This document shows positions 47,797 to 58,900 of a DNA stretch of 64,000 nt, one piece after another. The DNA is from Perognathus longimembris pacificus. Lineage: Eukaryota; Chordata; Mammalia; Rodentia; Heteromyidae. The stretch spans positions 7,957,606 to 8,021,605 of the forward strand of contig NC_063181.1 of the NCBI RefSeq assembly GCF_023159225.1, read 5' to 3'. The translations under genes were made by a program, and so were the position numbers. How positions within the stretch are numbered: the first letter of the stretch is position 1; every line of letters starts with the position of its first letter. The notes under the pieces are model-generated. The model had not been told where the DNA came from and ran no database searches. It was given only the letters and a program-made list of their open reading frames with translations.

Positions 47797-48115
47797 ACTA
47801 TTTTTTTTCAAATTTTTATTATCAAACTGATGTACGGAGAGGTCACAGTTTCATACTTTAGGCATTGGATACATTTCCTGTACTGTTTGTTACCTTGTCC
47901 CCCATACCCCCCTCCCCCCTCCCCCTTACCCTTTCCCCCCCTGAGGTGTTCAGTTCACTTACACCAAACAGTTTTGAAAGTATTGACTTTTTTTATCCTG
48001 TGTCTCTCAATTTTGGTATTCCCTTTCAATTTCCTAGTTCCAATACCAGTATACACGGTTTCCAATATACTCAGATAAGATTACAGAGATAGTATAGGTA
48101 CAACCACAGGTAGGT
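47797..48115 (-). mobile_element. L1 3' UTR fragment, right arm only
   Basis: On the minus strand it ends TTTGATAATAAAAATTTG plus poly(A), preceded by a G-rich purine tract. This is the arrangement of rodent L1 3' ends. Truncated at the 5' side. Confidence 0.7.
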
Positions 48116-48134
48116 GATACAAGAATATCATCAA

Positions 48135-48308
48135 TAGACTCAGGACCTGAGCACTGTCCCAGGCTTCCTTTTGCTCAAGGCTAGCACTCTGCCACTTCTT
48201 GAGCCACAGCGCCCCTTCTGGCCATTTTCTGTATATGTGGTGCTGGGGAATTGAAAGCAGGGCTTCATGTATATGAGGCAGGCATTCTACCACAAGGCCA
48301 TATCCCCA
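48135..48308 (-). repeat. IDL-Geo SINE, 3'-truncated
   Basis: ID-like half complete; Geo half cut at its outer end where it meets the L1 fragment. Confidence 0.8.
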
Positions 48309-48650
48309 AGATGTATTAGGTTTTTAAAATAGGTAGCCTATAAAGGAGAGCACCCCGAGGTGTTCAGGCAAGAGAGAAAAGCTTATTACCGAACTGCTGG
48401 CCTGTGGCCAAGATGATGCCTGGCCTAAGATTAGGGACCAACCTGCCCTGCCTTATCTAGGGCTTGGGTGGGTGGTGTGGCCAGGTGGACTAGGATGTGA
48501 CCTCAGGAAAAGGGGAGGTAAATTCCTCCATGTCTGCTGGTTACCCAGGTAACTGGGTGGAGACTTTAATGAGGTGGGGTGCTCCTGTAGGGAGCTCTCC
48601 CGGGACTGACCTGAGAACATGTACAAGTTGTGCAAGAGGGGTTTTCATGT
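48309..48650 (-). mobile_element. Solo LTR related to the one at 40602
   Basis: Shares the motifs CCGAACTGCTGGCCTGTGGC and GTTACCCAGGTAACTGGGTG with the LTR at 40602-41253 but lacks the hexanucleotide array. Right end approximate; CAAGA occurs on both flanks. Confidence 0.75.
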
Positions 48651-49108
48651 TTCTATTTTTATCTAGACACACAATGGATTCTGATCAAGTTGAACAGGTT
48701 GTGTGGTTGTTTTCATGTAGGGATGGATGGATGGATGGGTGGGTGGGTGGATGGAGACAGACATGAGAGAGAGGAGAGACAGAGAGAGAGAGAGTCAGTC
48801 CCAGGGCTGGTAGCCTGTGGCTCAGGCCTTGAGATTCTCTATTCCCTACTCGGGAGGCTGAGATCCAAGGATGGGGGTTCAAAGCCAGCTGCAAAATGCC
48901 ACAAGTGGAGCCCTGGCTACTTCAGCAATGGCCTTGATGAGAAAACTGGACGGGACAGCGCCCAGGCCTAGTGTGCTGGGAGTGGCGAGGGTGGAGGGAG
49001 GGTGGCAAGGGGGGGGGGGGAGGCGCGCAGGAAGTGCTTCCTGTGGCAGAAGTGCTACCAACTTTCCAGATTGTTCCCACACTTCCCTGTCTCCGCCCCT
49101 CCCTCCGG

Positions 49109-49116
49109 CTATAAAG
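49109..49116 (+). promoter_or_regulatory. TATA box upstream of right receptor
   Basis: CTATAAAG begins 37 bases before the ATG at 49146, with a CCGCCCCTCC GC box just upstream (49093-49102). The kappa-B-like site of the left copy is altered here to CCAACTTTCC (49058-49067). Confidence 0.6.
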
Positions 49117-49145
49117 GCGGGCTCTCCCAGGGCTCCAGATTCAAA

Positions 49146-49223
49146 ATGAATTCCTTTGCCATCCTTGCCCGCGCCGCCCTGGGGCTCCTGGCCTGGGTCT
49201 CGGTCGCCTCCACCCCGCTGCTG
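49146..49223 (+). CDS. TNFRSF10B-like: Right receptor exon 1 (26 codons)
   Basis: ATG 49146-49148, donor gtgagt at 49224. Encodes MNSFAILARAALGLLAWV then SVASTPLL, a compact hydrophobic signal peptide. Compared with the left copy 159 bp are missing, in frame. Confidence 0.9.
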
Positions 49224-51673
49224 GTGAGTCTGGCTCGGGAGCGGCCCCGCCGCCGTGGGGGGCGCAGTGGGGGCCGCGAGGCGGGCGCGGAGCGGGGACC
49301 GGGGAGCGCCGGGCCCGCGGTGCCCGCGACCGCCAGGCATGTCCGCCAGGCATGTCCGCGCAGCGCGGAGGGAGACGGCCGTCGAAGGGTGCCGGGGGGA
49401 GGGGGGGAGGAGAACAGCCCAGCGGGGAGGACGAGGGGCGCAGGGGCGCAGGGGCACCCTGACCCCCCCCCCACCTGTGCGCGGGCTTCCCGCCTGGCCG
49501 CGGATTTCACAGCCTCCCCTCCCCCTCCCCCGTCCTGCCAGCCCGCCGACGTCACAGCCTCCCTCACCCCGCCTCCCCGCGGGCGCCCGCGGATTTCACA
49601 GCCTCCTCTCCCCTCCCTTCCTGTCTCCCCTCCTCCGTCCCCCCCCCCCCTCCCGTTGCTTGCTACCAGCAAAGCCCGGGGAGGGAGGCCCTGTGGGGGC
49701 GGGGAGCGTGAAGGGCCCGTGCCTGTGTGTGTGTGTGTCACCCTCCATGGAAGGCTTCTTGCCTATTGTAAAGTGGAGAGAGTTAGGGGGTCCTGGCCTC
49801 TCCTCCATGTATCCATGGACATCCATCTATCCACCCACCCATCCACCCATACCTCAGCTTGGTTTGTTGGTTTTTCTTTCTTATGCCAGGACTGGGGCCC
49901 TGGGGCGCTTGCTTTGTCACTCAGGATCCGTGCCCCTTCTCCTCTGGCTGTTTGCTAGTTGCTTTGAGGTCCCAGTCACCTGGAGGCCTTGTCTATCCAG
50001 CTGGCTTTGAGCCTGATCTTTAGATTCTGTCATTAGAGCGGTGAGCCACCAACACCTTGGCTAGGTTTTGTTTTTGTCTCTTTAAAAAAAATTAACCAGT
50101 GAATTGTCTTCATAAATTGACACGTTGAATCGAAGTCACCTTGGACAATTAAAACTTTCTCAAAAAACTTTTAAACTTGCCTCCGCCCCCCCAAAACCCG
50201 GAAGGAAAGGTCTGGACTGTGGGGAGGGGACACAAGTGAACCCCAGAGGCACTGGAATGCACTGGGGGTTCGGCCATCTTATCACTGGTTAGGGCAGGGT
50301 GGGGACTGGCAATCTGGTGACCAGAGACTTGTGATTTTGCAAGTAGAAATGAGGCATCAGGCCTTCCAGTCAGTGCACACAAACAAGGATCCCTCTCTTG
50401 ATTACTTTTCCTAGAACGAACCAGGCCCCCCTGAGAACTTGTCTCAAGCCCAAAACTAGTCTGAGGAATAAAACACCAGCCGTAACTGCATGAACACTTT
50501 CCACTATATGAGATAATAGAAAGTAAGCTTTGGGCCCACGGTGTGAAGAAACAGTCATTTAATGAATGTACACTTTCAGTTTCACATAACAAAACGGCAA
50601 TCCAGATATTGTGTTTTCATTAATATGTGAATGTACCATATATTTATAATGATTTAGATGGGAGTTTTGTCTAGTGTATATTTGACTGCAAGTTTTCTTT
50701 TTAAGTGTATTTGTTTGACACAGAGAGACAACCACGTGTGGTCAGCTAGTAGAACTATATATGATAATACTCCATAAAATGAAATTTCATTTGTGATACT
50801 GGAGATTGAACTCAGGGCCTGGGACTCTAGCACTTATGCTATGCCCTTGTCGTTTTGGTTGTTAGTATTTACTTATTAATTTATTTTGTTGATTGTGGGA
50901 CTTGAACTAAGGGCCTAGCCACCGCTCTTTTGTTCAAGGCTAATATTCTACCACTTGGAGCCACAGCTTCACCTTGAGTTTTCTGGTAGTTAATTAGAGA
51001 TGAGAGTCTCTTGGACTCTCCTACCTTGGCTAGCTTTGAACCATGGTCCTCACATCTCAGCCTCCTGAGTAGCTAGGATTACAGGTGTGAGACACTGGTG
51101 CCTGGCCAAGAATTATTTTTCAAATGAGAAGAGAAAATAATAAAGGGGAGTGTCTATAAATTGATTAAACCTAGAGAGGCAAAGAGACAAATAAATGACT
51201 GAAAGTCAAGTTCTCTGAGATGGTTTTGAAGGCTGGGGGCGGGGTGAGGGTGAGGGCAGCCATGTTGTGAGGTGGAGGTTATGAGGGGAGGCCTGGAAGA
51301 TGCTAACACCAGGCTCTGTGTTTTCTCCACAGATACAGCCCGGCCCAGCCTCAGCTGTTACACTGTCCCGTCAACCAGCTGCCCTGCAAGACATGAAGCA
51401 GAGACCTGCCGAAGTGTCGTGTAAACCAGGTGCATCCTAACTCTGACCCCCAGTTCTTCTACGCTACTCTGACTCCATGTTCTTCCAGTCTCTGTTCCCA
51501 GCGGTTCCCATCTCCTTTGTTCAACTGGCATTTATGGATCCAATGTCAAATCCAGGTTTATGAAGACTTATCTCCATGTCTTCTGCTAAGATTCATCTAT
51601 TTTGAACTTTTGTGTGTGCAGGTGTAGTATCAGCTAAGAGTCTAGAACTTTTTAAAATACTTTAATCTTAATT

Positions 51674-51709
<36 letters not shown>

Positions 51710-54700
51710 AGCATGCTAGTGGTTGAACTGAGGCTTGAACTCAAGGTCTGGGTACTGTCCCTTCACTTTTTAAGCTCAAGGCTGGCACTGTACTACTTGA
51801 GCCACAGTTCTACTTCCAGCTTTTTAAAATTTTTATTCTTTTATTTTTGTCAGTCATGGGCCTTGAACTCAGGGTCTAGGCACTGTCCCTGGGCTCTTTT
51901 TGTTCAAGGCTAGTGCTCTACCCCTTTGAGCCACAGAGCCACTTCCAGTTTTCTGGTGGTTAACTGGAGAGAAGAGTCTCACAGACTTTTCTGCCTGGGC
52001 TAGCTTCAAACTGTGATCCTCAGATTTCAACCTCCTGAGTAGCTAGGACTACAGGCAGTGTCTGTTCCATGCATACCTTTTCAAGGAAAACAGTGTACTA
52101 AAGAGACTGCTTGGTAAGGGTTTTGGTTCTTGAATGAAGTAGTCCATCCTGTCTGCTTGCTCTGCTACTTAGGCAAAACATCAGGAGACAGCGATTTTTT
52201 ATCCTTATCAAAGGTTAGTTTGTTCCATTCTAGGAATTGGTGAACTCAGGAAACTTTTTACTATTGTAATCGATAATTCAAGTTGTTTCATGAACCAAAT
52301 AATAAGCTTCATCTAATAGCTCATTTTTTAAAAAACTTATTTATTTTGCCAGTCCTGGGGCTTGAACTCAGGGCTGGGGCACTGTCTATGCGCTTCTTTT
52401 TGCTCAAGGCTAGTATTCTACCTCTTGAGCCATAGCGCCACTTCCAGCCTTTTCTGTGCATATAGTACTGAGGAATTGAACCCGGGGCTTCATGTATGGT
52501 AGGCAAGCACTCTACTACTAGGCCACATTCCCAGCCCCCTAATAACTCATTCTAAGGCAAAGAAAAAACACAGGAAAAAAAACTATCCAAATAAAAAAGT
52601 GACTGCCACCACCACCCTAAGATTATTCTCTCTTCAGCATGTAAATTGTAATCAGAGTTCTACCAGATCAAACATAAGTGTGTCTCCCCCCATCCCCCAA
52701 ACCCAGGCAGAGGCTTGACCTCAGGGCCTGGGTGCAGTGTCTGAGTTTTTTATTTCTGTTCAACGCTAGCACTCTACCGTTTGAGTCAGCCACAGCTCCA
52801 TGTCCAGCTTTTTGCTAGTTACTTGGAGCTCAGGGCCTCATGGACTTTCCTGCTCAGGCGGGCTTTGATCTCAGCTTCCTGAGGGGCTAGGATTACATTG
52901 TGAGCCATTGGCACCCCACTACCTGATCCTTTTTAGCAAGAAGTTGCTACATAGTTACAGTGACTGATTTTACAGGTGTGAGCCCCTGGCACTGGTCAGA
53001 AAATATTGTTTTTTAAAAAACTAGGTATGTTCTAGGAAGTTTAATGCAGTTATAGTTTAGATTACAGATGGCCGTCCTTAATTGGATGGGGCACTGAATA
53101 GGCTAATTATGGTCACTTAAGTTTCCATCTCCCTTGATCAGATCCTAGATATCTGTATGGATAGTATTTCATAATACTGTGCAGCCTTTCATTTTTGTGA
53201 TTCGGTAGTGATGGCCTTCCTCTTATTTCTGATTCTAAAAACTTGGATCTTTCAAAATTTTGGCTGATGTCAGTTTGTTGATCTGGTCAGGAAGCTAACT
53301 TTTTTTTTTTTTTTTTTTTTTTGGCCAGTCCTGGGGCTTGGACTCAGGGCCTGAACACTGTCCCTGGCTTCTTTTTGCTCAAGGCTAGCACTCTGCCACT
53401 TGAGCCACAGCACCCCTTCTGTCCATTTTCTGTATATGTGGTGCTGGGGAATCGAACCCAGGGCCTCATATATATGAGGCAGGCACTCTTGCCACTAGGC
53501 CATATCCCCAGCCCCAGGAAGCTAACTTTTGGTTTCATTAGTTTTCTTCGTTGTTTTCCTAGTCTCTCCTTTGTTAATTTCTGCTCCAGTCTGGGTTATT
53601 TCCTTTTTCACTGCATCGAGTCTTTGCTTATTTTTTCACTGTGTTACACTAATTCTTAGTTGACAATATCATGAGTAGATTCAATTTTGAAAATTTATAG
53701 AGTTGAAAGAAAAACCCCCAGTGTTTAACTGACTGTATGTTGACATGGTAGCATTTGGGAGATTTTAGGTCAAACAATACATTGTGAAGTGAACTTGGCA
53801 TTTTGTGCGTGTGTGTGTGTGTGCACGCGTGTGTGCGCGCATGCGCACATGTTGCTACAGACACTAGGAATTTGAACTTCATGTGTCTCTTGCTTTGTTT
53901 TCTGGTCTGCAGTGCTTTCGTCAGGTGTAGAGTAGGTGCAGAAGCCATAATCCGCTCACTCGCTGGTTTTCCCTTGCTTTTCAGGGTTCTACCTCTCAGT
54001 GGAGTGCAAGTGCTGCTTGCGCTGTGAGGCTGGCATAGAGTACACCAGTTACACGAACTCCCTGCCTACCTGCATGCATTGCTCGGAGTGTCGAGAAGGT
54101 AAGAACTGGAGGCCCCGGGGCATGGTGGGAGTGGGAATCTCATCTGATGTGTTCTCAGAGGCCTGGGTTCCAGCTTACCACAGGGCAGGCAGGCAGGCAG
54201 CACCCCAGGGGGACCCGGCTGTGTAAGGACGGAGGCAGCCGCGGCGTGGGTTAACGTGGAGGGACGCCGTCCAACGTGGCCAAGGCAGGCTGCGGTGGAA
54301 GGACAGCTCGATGGATCAGGGCATTCAGAAGCCATGCCCACGGGGCTCGATTCTGGATCTGCCACGAGTCTGCCGCACTCTGCCAGGGATTTGGGATCCA
54401 TTGACAGATTCCAAGTCACCTCCAACATTGGTCTGCTTTGCATTTGACCCCAATCCCTTTGGACGAAGAGGGGAGGTCAGAGGGTGATAGAGGCCAGAGG
54501 GAGTCACTGCCTCTCCTCTGTCCCCGCCATCAGCCTCCAAGTTCTCAGTGGATACTACCTTTTCTTTCTCTGTGGGATCAGGCTCTTGGCTGGCGCTGGT
54601 GGCTCGTGCCTTACAATCCTAGCTCCTCAGGAAGCTAAGATCTGAAGATTGCAGTTCAAATCCAGCCCAGGCAGGAACGTCTATGCGACTCTTAGCTTGA

Positions 54701-55910
54701 ACTGACTAGAGAAAAGCCGAAGTGGAACTGTGGCTCTAGTGGTTGAAGGCTAGTGGTTGCCAGGCTCTCTGCCGTGAGGAGGGCCATCGAGGCAACCAGA
54801 GAAACTCATCCTCCCTGCTTTGCTCTGTCTCCAGATCAGGTAGTGAAGACTGCCTGTACCACAACCTCGAATACAGTGTGCCAGTGTAAAAATGATACTT
54901 TCCGGACGACAGAAGCCCCCGAGTTCTGCCAGCGATGTAGAGATAGGTAAGATGATGGAGCTGGGAGTTCCCAGCAGCCCAGCGGAATCCTATAAGACTC
55001 ACATCTCCTTGTACCCCTTTCCCTAACCCCATGGAGTTCTTCTGAGCCTAGAACCCACCCACCTGCCATTTCCCTCTAGGCCAAGTGACTTGTTCCTTAG
55101 CTACAAGAGGCTAGGACTTAAGGCCCCCTGAGCGTTGATGGACCCTCAGACGTGGTTTAATTGCTTTCTAAACAGAATGCGTAGAGCTGGGCACCACCTG
55201 TAGTCTTAGCTATTCAGGAGGCTGAGATCTGAGGATTGTGGTTTGAAGCCAGCCCCAGCAGGAAAGTCCATTAACTCTAACCTCCAATTCACAAAAGCCA
55301 GAAGTGGAGCTGTGGCTCGTGTGGTAGAGTGCTAGCCTTGAGCAGTAAAGCTCAAGGACTATGCTCAGTCTCTGAGTTTAACTCCCAGGATAAGTGCACA
55401 TGCGCGTGCGCGCAGCTTCGAGTGTGCTGCAGAGAAGGAACCAAAGCTTAGGAACCCGTGGCGACAAAGACCCGAGGAACTCAGACCCTGCTTCCTGAGA
55501 CTTGGGGGTCGGGGCACCCTGCAGACAGGAGGAGTCTGCCCCTCCTCTTATGGACATTGGGCAGGGAGGGTGACGTTCTCTTCTGTCCCACTTGGCTAAT
55601 CTTTGCTCGTGGAATCTCACCATTTCCTCCCTGTGTGTCCCCAGGTGTCCCGAGGGCGAGGTTGAGGTGGTCTCTTGTGACTCCTGGCATGACCGCAAGT
55701 GTGTGCCCAAGGCTGCTGGGGGGACCGGAGCTCCTGAAAAGCCAGTGAACACCACCACGGAGCCTCCTACTTCTACTTCTTCTCATCTGGAATGGGTGAT
55801 AGGAGGCATCCTCGGCTTAGTTATGATAGGGTTCTGTGTTAGGTATGTTGTTTGTACGAACCGGAATCTGTCCAGCATCTGTCCAGGTCCAGGTAAGTGT
55901 TGCTGAAGTG

Positions 55911-55944
<34 letters not shown>

Positions 55945-58900
55945 TCCTCTTCTTTGCCCCTCTTTCCTGCTCCCTGTCTCCCCCATAAATATCCTCTCTT
56001 TTGTCTCAAACCTATGTCCTCTCAGCCTCTCTTTTCTCCATGATTGGCACATAATCACTACCCAGGAGACACTGTACCAACACCAGAATCTCACCAGACC
56101 CCCTCTCAGGGCCTGCAGCTCCTTGTCTTTCAGCCAGGACTTTGGGGGGGGGGGGCAGACCCCAGCCAGGTCAGAAAAGTGGTCAATAGATAAGGCAGTT
56201 TTGCTCCAAGTATAGATTGGGCATGTGTTTATTTATCATTTATTTCTTTGTTCGTTTGTCAGTCGTGGGGCTTGAACTCAGGGCCTAGGTGCCATCCCTG
56301 AGCTTATTTTTACTCAAATCTAGCACTGTACCACTTGGGGACACAGCTCCACTTCCACTTTTCTGGTGGTTAACTGGAAGTAAGAGTCTCACAGACTTTC
56401 TTGCCCGGGGCTGACTTTGAACCTAAATCCTCAGATCTCAGCTTCCTGAGTAGCTAGGATTATAGGTGTGAGCAACCAGTGCCCAACTGTAGATCTACTG
56501 GGGCTTGAATTCAGGGCCTTGTATTCTCCAACCCCACCCCCCCAATGGACTCTGTCTAGGGAGGGGGGCGGGGTCTGCCGAAGCCCCGCCCACTTGCTAA
56601 GCCCTTCTTCTTTCCCCCACCCCTTCTGTTGCAGGTGGTTTAGCAGCCCTCAAAACGGTGAGTTTGTCTATGCATCTAATCCTGCATCTGGGGTGTGGGG
56701 CTCAGGAACCGCTTCCCGCCATACATAGCACAGTCAGCCCTGCGGGAAAAGCCCTAGACTCTGCAGCTCCAGCCTCGGCTCCGAGGAGGGCCTAATGCCG
56801 GCGCCATGCCACCCCTGTCTCGCGTGGCCTGAAGCTCGGGAGCCTCCCAGCGCCATTTTGAGCTCCCAGCGGCTGTGGTCCTGTCCTCTTGTGATGGGGG
56901 AGACACTGGGACACAACCTTGCCCCTGGGAGTAGGGGAGGGAGGGGTGCTGGCTCCCCTTGGCACAGCCCCCGGGGTCCCCGTGCCAGCAGCAGATTGTG
57001 GCTGCCGTGGGGACGGGTGGGGACCCTGCAGGGAGCCGGGATGTGGACTTCTGAGTCACCCCTTTGCCTTCCCAAGGCCTTCTCCAAGTGTTGCACAAGA
57101 CCGGCTGAGGTTCAGGACAATAACCACAATGAGACTCTGAGTCTCGGACCTCTCCCCTCTACCGTGCACGTGGAACAAGAAACAGGAAGACCAAACCGGG
57201 CGACACGTGCCGACGCGCGGTCCCCAGGGGAGGCCCAGTGTCTGCTGGTAGGTGGGGGACAGGAGGTGCTGGCTTGTTTGTAGGCAGGGGAGGGACGCGA
57301 TCACCGGGTCTCCTGACTCGCCAGGGCGGCTGCAGGCGGCGTAGCGGGCGGCCCAGCAGCTCTGCAGGACCATCCACCTCCGGTTTGTCCCACGCCTAGA
57401 GCAGTGCACACATGCAGTAGCTCTGGGTGTTTGTTAATCAGTTCATTAACGCTTGAGTATTTGTCTTCCAACTCAGTGAACCCTACCTTATAAGGCTAGA
57501 TATATATTTTGGGGTGTGCGCGTGCTGGTACCAGGTCTTGAACTCAGAACCTAACACTCTTGCCAGGCTGAAGCTCTACCCCTTGAGTCACACCTACAGC
57601 CCAGCATTTTGCTGCTTATTTGGAGATGCAATCTGGGACTTCTCTGCCGGCACGTGCTTTAAACTGAGATCCTCTTGATCTCAGCCTCCAGAGGGGCAAT
57701 GCATGAACCACCGTGCCTGGCCGCAACTCAGAAGTTTACTCCACGTTTACAATTTACTCATAAGGTTTTCTCCATAATAATAATTAGAATTTTTATTGAC
57801 ATTGACTTCAATGTAAGAAAAAGTAGTGTAGGAAGCAGAGGGCTCTTATCCATTTTTAATATTTTTCTTATCTCAGAAGACAGCATTTAAAGAATAAAAT
57901 TACAAATTGTTTTTTTTCTATACATAAGTCATTTTTCCTTGACACTTTTTTTCTGTATTTATTGTATAACTTCCTTTTGTTGCCAGCAACTGGGGTGCTG
58001 CCCCTTAACGTTTTCTACTCAACCATTTGAGCTATAGGTCTACTTCTGGCTTTTTGGTGGTTCATTGGAGATAAACGTCTCCCAAACTTACCTTCCTGGG
58101 CTGGCTTTATTTGTTTTGTTTCTGTTGCCAGTCCTGGGCCTTGGACTCAGGGCCTGAGCACTGTCCCTGGCTTCTTTTTGCTCAAGGCTAGCACTCTGCC
58201 ACTTGAGCCACAGCGCCCCTTCTGGCCTTTTCTAGATATGTGTTACTGAGGAATCGAACCCAGGCCTTCATGTATATGAGGCGAGCACTCTACCCCTAGG
58301 CCATATTCCTAGCCCAACTTTGGGGATTTTTTTGAAAGCTACTGGGCAGAACGTTTATCTCTGACTCCAAGGAGCCATTGGAGAGGAAGTTCATATTCCA
58401 GATCTCCCGGCTTGCTGGCTCTCAGGGGCAGGCCTGGGCCCCAGGTCACGTGACTAACCAGACCATCTCTGCTGTTGGTTACGGGAGGGACCTGCAAAGA
58501 AAAGGTTGCTTGTTCCGGTGGATGGTGTAGACCCCATTGAGAGTAAGTGTTCTGCCTGGGACAGTAGAGCAGGAGTCCAGGGAATAAGAAGTTTCCCAGC
58601 CCTCATGCCCATGGCTGACAGGGCCCTCCATGACAGTCAGTGCTGGTGTGAGGGTCCCGTGCTGGACTTTGGGAACCAAAAGTCTCCTGTCCTCCTCTTT
58701 CTGGCCCCTCCAAACCTGTGGCCAGGCCCAGTTTAAGAGCTGCAAGGTAACCCCCAAAAAGAAAGAAAGAAAAACTACCCCCTGGGTCACAGTGCTGCTC
58801 CTAGGATGGAATGATCACCCTTTGCACTGTTGAGAAAAGGAAGGTGTCAGATTCAGATGAATGCCACTTGTTGCCTGGCCCTGGTTCCGGGAGGCTGTGG

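Larger units (their letters stand above)
43491..50580. repeat. Tandem duplication in the right arm around receptor exon 1
   Basis: Sequence matching left 30.00-27.60 kb occurs twice in direct order: 43491-47221 (copy 1, interrupted by an insertion and lacking the promoter) and 47449-50580 (copy 2, with promoter and full exon 1). A B1-Geo SINE (47235-47448) lies at the junction. Confidence 0.82.
51430..53984 (+). other. Right receptor intron 2
   Basis: (GT)n tract at 51677-51706, minus-strand IDL-Geo copies at 52330-52540 and 53300-53515, B1-Geo pieces near 51830-52060 and 52700-52915, and a (GT)n/(GC) tract at 53805-53850. Mirrors left intron 2. Confidence 0.65.

Noticed and set aside
47782..48078. 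98-codon hydrophobic open frame
   Set aside because: Antisense of an L1 3' UTR, including its pyrimidine tract.
49002..49958. 318-codon plus-strand open frame starting upstream of the right receptor ATG
   Set aside because: It runs from the promoter through exon 1 into intron 1 past a clear gtgagt donor; the receptor exon explains the conserved part.
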